Shown: positions 38,682 through 47,157 of the stretch, piece after piece
Layout of the letters: each line of letters begins with the position of its first letter
How positions within the stretch are numbered: position 1 is the stretch's first letter
Source: Methanoregula sp.
GTDB taxonomy: Archaea; Halobacteriota; Methanomicrobia; Methanomicrobiales; Methanospirillaceae
Length of the DNA stretch: 64,000 bases
NCBI GenBank assembly: GCA_026625165.1
Contig: CP112999.1
Span: 868,001-932,000 of the forward strand
Direction: 5' to 3'
Made by a program: the position numbers and the translations under genes
Notes under the pieces: generated by a model
Seen by the model: the letters and a program-made list of their open reading frames with translations, nothing else
Told to the model about the DNA's origin: nothing
Databases searched by the model: none

Positions 38682-39653
38682 CAGGAGTGATATTCGCGCC
38701 CAAAAAAAATCCGGTTAAAAGTTGTGGGCGCAAAAAAAAATCCTGAAATTTAATTTTTTTCTTAAAAAATTTCCTGCATAAAAAAATTTGTGAGCAAGAA
38801 AATCCTACCGGGAAAAATCCCTGTTAAAGATTTCAACGGCAGGAATATCTCATACCATAGTTTCCTTTGGAACTATGATAGGGAGCCTAAGAACTGAGAT
38901 CCACTTTCCCCCCTCCGCAGTTGTGTTCTCTCTGACGGTAGCGTGATCCACGGACTGCTCTCGCAGCATGATCCTGGCCCGGAATCCGGGCATAATTCGC
39001 GAAAAACCGGGGATAAATCACAATTTTCACCTGTTTCTCCGACGTAAAATCGCGGAAACAAATATTAATAATTGCGGGCACGATCTCCTGGAGGATAGTG
39101 GAACAGATTGCCGGAATGAAGAGAACCCCTTTTTTTGCCCTCCGGGTGGGGCTTGTCTCTGACGGGTACCGACGTGGATTTTGGATAGAGGCCCGCCCGG
39201 TGTCTGACAACCCGGACCAATTCAACAGTTAGGATCAGCATGAGAACCAGCTCAGCTTTCCCTACAGGATCATATATCTCCTTCTCCGACGGTAGCCTCC
39301 GCTCACCAGCCGGGCAAAAGGGAAGATCTTTTCCGATTTGGTTGCACAAAACTGCGAATTCCGGTACATGGTTTTTGAAATACGCGATTATTGTCGTCCG
39401 TTTGTCAGATTTCGACTCAAAATACTCTCTAAAATGTGCGCTAATAGCGCCTTTTGCGGGCACGATCTCAGGGGGATTGGGCGGTAGGTCGTGAACACGG
39501 AAAAACTGCCGTTTTTCCTGGAAGTTCGGGTCCGTCATTGGTGACGGATCTTCACTTAACGGAAAGAAGTCCTGTTTTGGGAGGTCTGACAGTTGCCCCC
39601 AGCGGCAGGTATTTCCCCCCATACTTCAGAGCATCTTTTTGAGAGTAATACCT
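38682..39653. other. Long interval with no confident gene
   Basis: After an A/T-rich stretch with several runs of A or T (38700-38800) and a short hairpin at 38856-38877, the interval shows open frames on the minus strand (39622 down to 39065, and 39225 down to 38887) whose products I do not recognise. The longer one (from about 39538, reading MTDPNFQEKRQFFRVHD) has plausible protein-like composition in its first 90 residues, then turns Arg/Pro-rich. It could be a remnant of a gene broken by a frameshift near 39230, but I cannot support a call. Confidence 0.4.
38856..38877. repeat. Short hairpin with one bulge
   Basis: CATAGTTTCC and GGAACTATG pair around TTT with a single bulged T. The form (8-10 base arms, 3-4 base loop) is like the hairpins at 1313, 22526 and 47050, though the stem sequence differs. 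Confidence 0.6.
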
Positions 39654-40445
39654 ATGAGCATGGAAACGCTGCCTACAGTCTTTGTCTCTCATGGTGCACC
39701 CACCCTAAGTCTGGAAAATGTTCCGGCACGGAAATTTCTGGTAGAACTCGGCACCCGCTACCGGAACGTGAAGGCCGTGCTCTGCATCTCGGCGCACTGG
39801 AACACCGCAGCACCGGCTGTTAATAGTGTAGCAATGCCGGAAACGATTCATGATTTTTACGGTTTCCCCTCAGAATTATACCAGATTACGTACCCGGCGC
39901 ATGGATCGCCCGGACTTGCGGGGCGTGCGGCAGCACTCCTCAACGATGCCGGTCTGAGCGGTGATATTGATACGAGCCGCGGTCTCGACCACGGCGCATG
40001 GGTCCCCCTCAGACTTATGTTTCCCACGGCAGATGTCCCGATTGTCCAGCTCTCGATCCAGCGCCACCTTGACCCGGCCCGGCACGTTGCGCTGGGTGAG
40101 GCGATCGAACCACTCCGGCACGAAGGGGTGCTCGTGCTAGGCAGCGGAGGCGCTGTCCACCCACTTGGCGATCCCACCGCCTCGCTGGGACCGGGCGCAC
40201 CGACCGATGCATGGGCGATTGAATTCAACGAATGGCTCATCAAAGCCGTGACGAAGGGAGACCGCGAGGCCCTCATCCACTACCGGACTCTTGCTCCCTA
40301 TGCAACGCACGCCCACCTGTATCCCGATCACTATATGCCGCTTCTCGCAGCGTTCGGTGCTGCAGGGCCCGGTGTACGGGGCACCGTCCTCCACCAGAGC
40401 TGGGACCTGGGCGACCTTGGAATGGGAGCGTATGAGTTTGCCTGA
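39654..40445 (+). CDS. LigB/DODA-type extradiol ring-cleavage dioxygenase family protein
   Basis: About 263 residues from the ATG at 39654. The start TVFVSHGAPTLSLEN, then SAHWNT near residue 55, HGAWVPLRLMFP near residue 120 and a late YPDHYMPLLAAFGAAGPG match the LigB-superfamily 4,5-DOPA dioxygenase-like proteins (YgiD type), with His ligands for a divalent metal (Zn2+ in YgiD-like members). In an anaerobe an oxygenase role is doubtful, so the true reaction is open. It overlaps the following pseudogene by 14 bases. Confidence 0.85.
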   Translation: MSMETLPTVFVSHGAPTLSLENVPARKFLVELGTRYRNVKAVLCISAHWNTAAPAVNSVAMPETIHDFYGFPSELYQITYPAHGSPGLAGRAAALLNDAGLSGDIDTSRGLDHGAWVPLRLMFPTADVPIVQLSIQRHLDPARHVALGEAIEPLRHEGVLVLGSGGAVHPLGDPTASLGPGAPTDAWAIEFNEWLIKAVTKGDREALIHYRTLAPYATHAHLYPDHYMPLLAAFGAAGPGVRGTVLHQSWDLGDLGMGAYEFA

Positions 40446-41159
40446 CCACCGGTATGCTGGCATTCTGCCAGTTGCGTTCCTCCTCACCGCCTGCCTCTGC
40501 CTAGTACTGCTAATCACACCGGTATCAGCGGCTGATTCAGAAATTGAGGCGTACCTGGGGGACACGATCACGATCAGCGGGGTATCATACATCAGTGACC
40601 AGGTCTACCTGTTCCTCACGGGTCCGGGCATTCCCGAAAATGGCGTTATGTTGACACAGATCAGCCAGCGGGCGGATCAGGGCCATTTTACTGTCGTTGA
40701 TGTCTAGGCTGACCAGACATGGTCGATGCGGTGGATCACCTCCCGGCTGCCAACAAGCTTCGATCCGGGAACCTATACCGTGTACATCACAACGGAGCCT
40801 GTGGATAAGGCACATCTGGGTGGATCAAGCACGTACAAAACTCTCGAAGTCTGGCTCAAGGACCCGGGCACCTCAGGGGATCATCGAACGCCAGAACATC
40901 GTATACGCTCAACCCGGAGAAACTCTCGTCATCATCAAATCAAGTGCCGACACTCGTCTTCACATCTGCTATCCCGACACCAACGCCCCTGCCAACGACC
41001 GTGATGATGACGGTTACACCGGCTCCGCAGACGACCGCATCACCTACCCCCACAAAAACTCCCCAGTTGCCCGTAACCGCCCTGCTGGCAGTACTGGTGT
41101 GCACAGCGGTTAGCCTGATTATTAGAAGTAACCGGGCAAACCAAATGGAGCTGATTTAG
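40432..41159 (+). pseudogene. Decayed DUF3821-type surface protein gene
   Basis: Three frames join into one protein. The first (40432-40707) has a signal peptide (LTACLCLVLLITPVSA) and a beta domain beginning DSEIEAYLGDTITISGVSY, and stops at TAG 40705. The same frame continues past the stop (ADQTWSMRWITSRLPTSFDP to VWLKDPGTSG). A shift to the next frame gives GIIERQNIVYAQPGETLVII, and a second shift near 40944-40960 gives a Thr/Pro-rich linker (IPTPTPLPTTVMMTVTPAP) and a C-terminal membrane helix ending at 41159. This is the plan of DUF3821 surface proteins of Methanomicrobiales. One nonsense codon and two frameshifts make it a pseudogene; the in-frame TAG alone might suggest pyrrolysine, but the frameshifts argue for decay. 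Confidence 0.8.
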
Positions 41160-41225
41160 AAAAAATGCATGAATAAAATGTGGGAGTAATTTTAATTTGA
41201 TATGAAAAATTTAATTTTTTAATCA

Positions 41226-41933
41226 TTAGTTAAATGAAATTGTAGCGGTATCGAAGAGGTCTATTTCGTCATTTCTCATGGGAATGTAAGATTGAATAAA
41301 CACTGGTTGGTTTTTATCCAATATTTCATTCATTGTGATTTGACTAATTTCTTTTCCGTGGGCTTTTAAATGAAATATAATTGTGTAATTAGAAGGTATT
41401 GCATTTCTCGGTTCTAATCCTGTAGATATTCTGACAAAATTCCAATCAGGGTTTGAGGGAGATTCTCCTTCTGGATTTAAACACCTATCAATAGTAATTG
41501 TTTTAGAATTTTCATTTTTTCCCTCTGTATGTTCTCTAATAAATGTATTCCATTCTCCGGATGAAATTCCATCAAGTTTTGGTGGATTGGCTTTTAATCC
41601 ATAACCTTTATCGTTTGCATATTTTGGAAAATATTCTTTCATTATACAATTATTTAATCTGTAAACAAGAACACCCTTTTCCGTTTTCAATGAATTAACC
41701 CAAGGATCCGGATGGGAATTTGTGATGTCGGTTTGATTTGATGTAATATTTTGAGTTGGTGTTAGAGTCTGTTCGATAGTTAATGGTACTGTTGTTTGAG
41801 TTGACGTGAATATTGCTGTTGTTGGAATAGTTTGTTCTGGGTTTTGAGTCGTTGTTGTGTTGCTTGTGCATCCGCTCATACATGCAAGAGCAATAACTAA
41901 TATAATCACAATAAAGGGAATTTTTATTCTCAT
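41226..41933 (-). CDS. AT-rich predicted lipoprotein
   Basis: 235 residues from the ATG at 41933 (MRIKIPFIVIIL). The signal peptide ends in a lipobox-like MSGC at residue 18 or so, so the mature protein is probably lipid-anchored outside the membrane. A Thr/Gln/Asn-rich linker of about 60 residues follows, then a globular domain with a few cysteines and a late beta-rich part. I recognise no family. The gene is much richer in A+T than the genes on either side of the patch, which points to horizontal transfer. Confidence 0.7.
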   Translation of the reverse strand: MRIKIPFIVIILVIALACMSGCTSNTTTTQNPEQTIPTTAIFTSTQTTVPLTIEQTLTPTQNITSNQTDITNSHPDPWVNSLKTEKGVLVYRLNNCIMKEYFPKYANDKGYGLKANPPKLDGISSGEWNTFIREHTEGKNENSKTITIDRCLNPEGESPSNPDWNFVRISTGLEPRNAIPSNYTIIFHLKAHGKEISQITMNEILDKNQPVFIQSYIPMRNDEIDLFDTATISFN

Positions 41934-42220
41934 GTTAATTCCACAAAGTGGTGTAATTAGTGAAAGATCTAATATAATTTTCGATATTAATTTTTGATTT
42001 ATTGAATGAGAAATTTCCATGTAATTTGGCTATCCGTAATCAAAGATTATGGGAAAAAAAGATAATCGTTCCTTTTCTGGCTCTGCACGTCATTAACTCG
42101 GAATGATATTTGTGTGGATTGCAGGATCATCCATAAAAATCCGACATGGAAAACCGGGAAATCGGAATCATAATAAAAATATGCAAAATTTTATCGTTTC
42201 AAAATATATTATGAATCATC

Positions 42221-42541
42221 ATGGGATTGTTTGATTTCAGTTTAAAATCTCCAACAAAAAAACAGAGGAGACGGCAGACTATCCGAAATAATCAAAGAAA
42301 AGGGAAGGCTGCTGAAGATCAGGCAATGATGCGAGATAACATGATGGGTTATGAAACAGAGAGGACTGGCAGAGGCCATGATTATAGAAGAAGGAAGCGG
42401 AATCCTTTTACTGGACGAGTGACCAAATCCGAAGTCGTTGAAGTTAAATCAGGAAATGCAAAATTATCCCCTCTGCAAAAGAAGACTAAGAAGAAAAAAA
42501 GTAATTATCGAGTGGTTAGGGAAAATCCACCTTTTTATTAA
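42221..42541 (+). CDS. Small PD-(D/E)XK nuclease-like protein
   Basis: A 106-residue basic protein. The order of motifs fits a minimal PD-(D/E)XK nuclease: an early Glu in RKGKAAEDQAM (about 30), an acidic position in GRGHDYRRR (about 52), and VVEVKSGNAKLSPLQKKTKK (about 72-90), in which Glu-x-Lys and a late Gln fit YraN- and Holliday-junction-resolvase-like folds. The acidic residue replacing the usual Pro-Asp is unusual, and the N-terminus is strongly Lys/Arg-rich. AT-rich like its neighbours. A DNA-cutting role is inference. Confidence 0.55.
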   Translation: MGLFDFSLKSPTKKQRRRQTIRNNQRKGKAAEDQAMMRDNMMGYETERTGRGHDYRRRKRNPFTGRVTKSEVVEVKSGNAKLSPLQKKTKKKKSNYRVVRENPPFY

Positions 42542-42558
42542 TTTTTTTTGAATATTGA

Positions 42559-43056
42559 TTAAAACCAAGGATCCTTGGGTTTTCGACCCTTTTTTTGTCT
42601 AGGCTTCCTATTAAAACCATCGACATTTCCTATCCATCGATTAAATTCGTTTCTGTTGAATCCCATATCATTTCGACCCTTTTTTTGTTTAAACGGTCTA
42701 TTGGAATCATCGAAATTTCCAATCCAATGATCAAATTCGCGTCTGTTGAATCCCATATCATTTCGAAGAGGTCTGTCTGTATTGTTGTACCCTTCTTCGT
42801 TACAAGGACCATCAAATACTTGATGCTCAAAATGATGTGTTTCTCGATTTAATTTTGCCATTCTTATTTCGTGTTCGCGATCTTCCCTTCTGTGTCGTTC
42901 AATTCTATCAGCCTCAGTTTCGTATTTACGGGGATTAATAGCGCGATCGATTTGAATTAAACTCCAACGAGCAATTTTTATACTAATTTCTATGATCTTT
43001 AAAATTAAACGATAACTCCAACGAGCAACTGTTTTACAATTTTCTTTGAATGTCAT
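42559..43056 (-). CDS. Charged protein with a duplicated C-terminal repeat
   Basis: A 165-residue AT-rich protein of unknown family. Residues 15-40 form an amphipathic or membrane-bound helix, then a charged helix (ADRIERHRREDREHEIRMAK). The C-terminal part has two copies of a 30-residue unit, each beginning RNDMGFNR and holding WIGN and a basic QKKGR end (about 99-128 and 129-158). No homologue comes to mind. It converges on the nuclease-like gene at 42221, with 17 bases between their stops. Confidence 0.55.
   Translation of the reverse strand: MTFKENCKTVARWSYRLILKIIEISIKIARWSLIQIDRAINPRKYETEADRIERHRREDREHEIRMAKLNRETHHFEHQVFDGPCNEEGYNNTDRPLRNDMGFNRREFDHWIGNFDDSNRPFKQKKGRNDMGFNRNEFNRWIGNVDGFNRKPRQKKGRKPKDPWF
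42578..42765. repeat. Two tandem copies of a roughly 90-base unit inside a gene
   Basis: The unit begins TCGACCCTTTTTTTGT and ends near TGTTGAATCCCATATCATTT; the two copies differ at about 15 positions. It codes for the duplicated unit of the protein at 42559. Confidence 0.75.
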
Positions 43057-43196
43057 AGACCTTTAACCGTTCATGTGTATTGTCAAATAATAAAACAATC
43101 TGAAATAGTAATTCTCTTTATCAATTATTTGGCTCCAAACATCCATGCACCGGGAAGACCGGGGACATGAAGAGGATAAAATCATCCGGAAAAATC

Positions 43197-44205
43197 GGCT
43201 CTGTAGAAAACCTGATCTAAAACAGAGTTGTACCGACGACCGAAAGAGCTAAGGTACGGTGTCTCCTTACCTTGTTATGCAATCAACCTGTAAGGAGACG
43301 ATATAGTGTCAGCAAACCGGTATATCAGGTTTGTTGAAATATCATCCGGATTGATCAAAGATTCAAGAATTCCTCTTTTCTCTTCCAAGTTCTCAAGAAA
43401 AACCTATACCCAACACCAGTTACTCATTCTCCTTCTCCTGAAAGAATATCTGTCTGAAGATTACCGGGACACGATCGAACTAACTGAGATCATGGATTCT
43501 CTCAGAGAGAAGATTCACCTCGATGAAGTACCTCATTTCACGACTATCCAGAAGTTCTGTCAACGGATCCGATCATTCACTTTCACCCGGTTACTTAACC
43601 GGCTCATGAAAATGTTCTACGACTGGGGCGAGAGGATCCCTTGTACTGCTATCGATTCATCCGGGTTCACCAGCTCCTATGCCAGCCATTATTATTCGTG
43701 GAGAACCGGTAAGACCAGAAAACGGTTCCTGAAAACCTCGATCTCCGTTGATACTGATCGTCAGATTATCACCGGTCTGAAGATCTCCCAGCACCCGGTC
43801 CATGATATCCCTCACGCTGAAAAACTCCTGAAACAAACTCACAGAACCAGACAATCCGACCTCTATGTCATGGACAAAGGATACGACTCTGAAGAGATCC
43901 ATGAATTGATCCGGGACTCCCTCAACTCCTGTTCCCTTATCCCGGTCAGAAACAGAAAACGGAAACGAATCTCCGGGTATTACCGAAGACGAATCGCTCA
44001 GTCATTCGATGAAGATAAGTATCATCAGAGAAATAAGGTCGAAACGGTATTCTCCGTCCTGAAAAGAAAGTTCGGAGAAGCCCTCAAGGCTCGAAAATAC
44101 AGACTCCAGATCAAGGAGATCAAAATTAAAGTGATCCTCTATAACCTCTCAAGAATGATGTTAACAATTTCAGTTCTTATTCGTATTGAGGAATTCTACA
44201 GAGCC
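43197..44205 (+). mobile_element. Insertion sequence of about 1 kb, IS5-like
   Basis: The left end GGCTCTGTAGAA (43197) is matched by an inverted TTCTACAGAGCC at the right end (44194-44205), and the pair extends one more base (C/G) outward. Between them is one DDE transposase gene. No clear target duplication is seen next to the ends. The element sits at the right border of the AT-rich patch. Confidence 0.85.
43261..43299 (+). promoter_or_regulatory. Hairpin sequestering the transposase ribosome-binding site
   Basis: GTCTCCTTAC (43261-43270) and GTAAGGAGAC (43290-43299) form a perfect 10-base stem with a 19-base loop. The right arm contains AAGGAG, the ribosome-binding site of the GTG start at 43306. 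A transcript that enters from outside would fold and hide this site, limiting transposase synthesis. Confidence 0.7.
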
Positions 44206-44259
44206 GTTTTTTTAATTTTTTTAATAATTCCGGAATATGAAATAAAAGGCTTATCTTGA
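43306..44259 (+). CDS. IS5-like DDE transposase
   Basis: A 317-residue transposase starting at GTG 43306 after AAGGAGACG. The catalytic acidic residues appear as AIDSSGF (first Asp), VMDKGYDS (second Asp) and [16 protein letters not shown] (Glu, with the Y/N-x-x-VE context of IS4/IS5-type enzymes). The reading frame has no stop inside the element: it crosses the right inverted repeat (coding EFYRA) and ends at a TGA in the flanking DNA at 44257-44259, adding about 18 foreign residues. The gene looks intact otherwise. Confidence 0.88.
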   Translation: MSANRYIRFVEISSGLIKDSRIPLFSSKFSRKTYTQHQLLILLLLKEYLSEDYRDTIELTEIMDSLREKIHLDEVPHFTTIQKFCQRIRSFTFTRLLNRLMKMFYDWGERIPCTAIDSSGFTSSYASHYYSWRTGKTRKRFLKTSISVDTDRQIITGLKISQHPVHDIPHAEKLLKQTHRTRQSDLYVMDKGYDSEEIHELIRDSLNSCSLIPVRNRKRKRISGYYRRRIAQSFDEDKYHQRNKVETVFSVLKRKFGEALKARKYRLQIKEIKIKVILYNLSRMMLTISVLIRIEEFYRAVFLIFLIIPEYEIKGLS

Positions 44260-44293
44260 AAGCGGTTTTAAAGTATGTATTTATCAGGTGATC

Positions 44294-44800
44294 GTGTTGC
44301 AGGTCTCCATGAAGCTCGAGATGAAGGATGCGCCAGGGCAGCTCGTTGCAGCCCTCAAGCCCATATCTGAAGTTGGCGGGAATATCATCGCGGTCATCCA
44401 CCAGCGTGACCCGGACCCGGCCGATGACACCTTAAACGTCCAGATCGTGCTCGAACTCCCGGAAGGCAGGCTCAGGGACCTTGTATCACTCCTTAAAAAG
44501 CAGGGTGTCCATATCCAGCGGATTGGTGAAGAACGGCTCTTATACCGGCGCACTGTTATCTTAATCGGGCACCTGATGCACACGGACCTTTCCGATACAA
44601 TCGACCGGATCGACTCGACAGGTTTTGCGGAGGTAAGCGCGCTCTCGATGAGCATGCCGGCGGTCAGTGAACGCTCCTCCTCGCGGCTCACGATCAAGTC
44701 GATCACCCGGGACGATATGGAAAAAGCGGTCTCGATCCTGCGTACTGTAGCAGCAGAAAAAGATCTCCTCCTGATCGAACCGCTGGAGGAGATCGCATGA
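44294..44800 (+). CDS. ACT-domain regulatory protein next to homoserine dehydrogenase
   Basis: About 168 residues. Two ACT-like halves: the first, VSMKLEMKDAPGQLVAALKP, has the amino-acid-binding loop; the second (RRTVILIGHLMHTDLSDTID) repeats the fold less clearly. GGTGATC at 44287-44293 makes the exact start uncertain: GTG at 44294, TTG at 44297 or ATG at 44309. The stop overlaps the homoserine dehydrogenase start in ATGA, so it probably gives feedback control of that enzyme by an amino acid such as threonine; this is inference from context, though the pairing is common in methanogens. Confidence 0.8.
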   Translation: MLQVSMKLEMKDAPGQLVAALKPISEVGGNIIAVIHQRDPDPADDTLNVQIVLELPEGRLRDLVSLLKKQGVHIQRIGEERLLYRRTVILIGHLMHTDLSDTIDRIDSTGFAEVSALSMSMPAVSERSSSRLTIKSITRDDMEKAVSILRTVAAEKDLLLIEPLEEIA

Positions 44801-45783
44801 AGATCGCAATAATCGGCATGGGTTCGGTCGGCAGGGGTGTCCTTGAAATGATCGCCGCAAAAGACCTCGGCATCACCGTAACCGGGATCGCAGACTCGCA
44901 CAGCGGGGTCATCGATTCAAAGGGAATTAACCCTGCGGGAGTTTTAAAAACCAAAAAAAAGACCGGGCTGTGCGGCGATACAAAAATTTCTGCTGCCGAT
45001 GTAATAAAAAAGGCGGACTATGACGCGCTTGTCGAAGTCACTCCGACCAATGCAGAGACGGGTGAACCCGGGTTAGGGTATATCAGGCAGGCGATTAAGC
45101 GTAAAAAACATGTGGTCACCTCCAACAAGGGGCCGATCGCGCTTGCATATAAGGAACTCCGGAATCTTGCAAATGCAAACGGTGTCGCGCTCCGTCACGA
45201 GGCGACCGTTGGCGGCGCGATCCCTGTCTTCCACACGCTTGAGCACGGCCTTGCGGGTAACGAGATCCTAGCAATCTTCGGCGTGCTTAACGGCACCTGT
45301 AACTACATACTCACCCGGATGGCAGATGAGGGGCTCACGTACGAGCAGGCACTCCTTGAGGCGCGGGAGATGGGGTATGCCGAGGCTGACCCGACGTACG
45401 ATGTACAGGGAATCGATGCGGCAATCAAGCTGGTAATCCTCGCAAATACAATCTGGGGCAACGGCGTTAAACTCAAGGACGTCAACCGGACCGGTATTGA
45501 CCTGCTCACCCCGGACGCATTGCGCCTTGCCGAAGAGGAGAACTGCACCATCCGATTGATCGCCGAAGCGATCCCGAAGAAAGGGCTGCTCCGGGTCTCC
45601 CCGAGGATCATCGGGAAGAACCACCCGCTTGTTGTTGACGGGACCCTCAATGCAATCACCCTTGAGACCGATATGGCAAAGGAGATCACGCTGATCGGCA
45701 AGGGCGCCGGCTCTCATGAGACTACCAGCGCGATCATCGGCGACCTGCTCTTCATCCGCGACTGTTATGTCCAGCGTGCTTGA
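44797..45783 (+). CDS. hom: Homoserine dehydrogenase
   Basis: A 328-residue NAD(P)-dependent oxidoreductase: dinucleotide fold GMGSVGRGVLEMI near residue 7, VTSNKGPIALAY near 110, and the homoserine dehydrogenase signature NGTCNYILTRMADEGLTYEQ with GYAEADPTYDVQGIDAAIK following. It reduces aspartate semialdehyde to homoserine on the way to threonine and methionine. The C-terminal ACT domain of many bacterial forms is absent; the ACT protein is encoded separately just upstream. Confidence 0.93.
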   Translation: MKIAIIGMGSVGRGVLEMIAAKDLGITVTGIADSHSGVIDSKGINPAGVLKTKKKTGLCGDTKISAADVIKKADYDALVEVTPTNAETGEPGLGYIRQAIKRKKHVVTSNKGPIALAYKELRNLANANGVALRHEATVGGAIPVFHTLEHGLAGNEILAIFGVLNGTCNYILTRMADEGLTYEQALLEAREMGYAEADPTYDVQGIDAAIKLVILANTIWGNGVKLKDVNRTGIDLLTPDALRLAEEENCTIRLIAEAIPKKGLLRVSPRIIGKNHPLVVDGTLNAITLETDMAKEITLIGKGAGSHETTSAIIGDLLFIRDCYVQRA

Positions 45784-46879
45784 ACACCGGCGGGAATATC
45801 TCCGCCTGATGCGGCAATTCACGCTCGACAGCGGGACATTTACTGTTACCGATATCCAGCAGGCAGCAAAAATCCCGCGGAGCACTGCACAGGACTGGAT
45901 CATAAGGCTCGTGCAGGAAGGGTGTGTCATTATCAGGGCGGAAAAACGGGGACGGAGTGCGGCCCGGTATGCCGCGATCAGCGCCATGCCCGCATCCACC
46001 TGCCGGCGCATTTTTACTACGATTGATGGCAACAAGGTGGAGATCTACCATGACTGCATGAGCGGGGCATGCGCAGCGTTCTGCGGGTTCCACCATGCAC
46101 TTGCCGGGGGAGTCATCACCTCTGTCGAACGGGATGGTACGCTCCTGCGGGAATGTGCCCGGATCGGCAGCCGGGATGTCGACGTCGGGCTCTCGCCTCT
46201 TGCCGCGGTGGGGGTGAACGGGGTCTCAAGGGAAGGGGACTATATCATCCAGCACATTCATTCAATTGGCGGCCCAGCCTACTCGCTCTCGGACATGATG
46301 GCACGCGCCGACGGAGTCTGCCGGGTCGAGTCGCAGCATGAGGGGATCATGGTGCAGGGACGTGTGTGGACACGGGCGCTCACCCATGTCGCGATCGGGG
46401 TCGATGATACAGACTCAAAAACGGGCGGTGCGACCTTTGCACTGGCGCTCGCGCTACTTGCCCATGTGAGCAGGATGCGGGGGGTGCTGCCTATCGCCCA
46501 TCATGTTGCAATGCTCAACCAGAATGTCTTTTCCAAGACTGCAGGCAACTCGGCGAGCTTCATCGAGATCGCTGTCGAACCAAAAAAGTATACAGAACTC
46601 ATCGAACGCTCCAAAAAATTTGTTGCCGGCGAATCGCTCTCCCCGGAATGGGGCATTGCGGTCAAGCCCGGTTTCACCGTCCCCACGGGCTTGCGGGAGT
46701 ACGGCAGGCTTGTCCGGGAACAGGTCATCTCCCGGCCCATGGCGGAAGCAACCGCGGAGCAGTATGGAGTCGTCCTGCATGGTGGAAACGGGGTGATCGG
46801 GGCTCTTGGTGCCGTCGCACTCTGCCGGCTGCCCCACGAGATCCTGCTCGATCCGGCAAAACCCATACCTCTCACCTGA
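45767..46879 (+). CDS. TiaS-like protein with N-terminal HTH (candidate methanogenesis marker protein 11)
   Basis: About 370 residues from the ATG at 45767, overlapping hom by 17 bases. Residues about 8-60 form a winged helix (FTVTDIQQAAKIPRSTAQDW). A Cys/His-rich stretch follows (HDCMSGACAAFCGFHHAL). The C-terminal half has IGVDDTDSKTGGATFALALA, the ATP-binding motif of the tRNA-Ile2 agmatidine synthetase (TiaS) superfamily. It lacks TiaS's zinc ribbon and OB domain, so it is a relative, not TiaS. I think it is the methanogen-specific marker protein 11, with moderate certainty; its substrate is unknown. Confidence 0.65.
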   Translation: MSSVLEHRREYLRLMRQFTLDSGTFTVTDIQQAAKIPRSTAQDWIIRLVQEGCVIIRAEKRGRSAARYAAISAMPASTCRRIFTTIDGNKVEIYHDCMSGACAAFCGFHHALAGGVITSVERDGTLLRECARIGSRDVDVGLSPLAAVGVNGVSREGDYIIQHIHSIGGPAYSLSDMMARADGVCRVESQHEGIMVQGRVWTRALTHVAIGVDDTDSKTGGATFALALALLAHVSRMRGVLPIAHHVAMLNQNVFSKTAGNSASFIEIAVEPKKYTELIERSKKFVAGESLSPEWGIAVKPGFTVPTGLREYGRLVREQVISRPMAEATAEQYGVVLHGGNGVIGALGAVALCRLPHEILLDPAKPIPLT

Positions 46880-47016
46880 CTTCCATGCAGCCGGATACCG
46901 GCAACAGCCGGTGTATCCAGATTCCTGCCTGAAAATAATCCGTTTTTCCCGGATGCCTTTTATTAAAAAACACAGGCTCTATAGAAATCATCGATTTTTA
47001 TAATGTTCTCGGGGGC

Positions 47017-47125
47017 GTTTGCCGTTCCTGGTGAGAAGGGCAAACTGAAGAAGATGTCCTTTGGACATCTTCGAGTAACATTGCCCCCGCCACTGCGGCA
47101 CAGCGAAAATATTTTCGATATTTTC
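47017..47125. repeat. Cluster of three perfect hairpins
   Basis: GTTTGCC/GGCAAAC with a 15-base loop (47017-47045); GAAGATGTCC/GGACATCTTC with loop TTT (47050-47072); GAAAATAT/ATATTTTC with loop TTTCG (47105-47125). A GCCACTGCGGCA motif nearby (about 47089-47100) also occurs at 1516-1527. Confidence 0.8.
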
Positions 47126-47157
47126 TCGAATCTGTCCTGCCTTGGAGCACGACAGAT

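Noticed and set aside
39065-39538. Minus-strand frame reading MTDPNFQEKRQFFRVHD as a gene
   Set aside because: Only the first part looks protein-like, there is no recognised family, no clear ribosome-binding site and a Arg/Pro-rich end; kept only as an unexplained interval.
40705-40707. In-frame TAG as a pyrrolysine codon
   Set aside because: The gene also has two frameshifts, the family is not a methylamine methyltransferase, and no pyl genes are seen; decay explains all three lesions.
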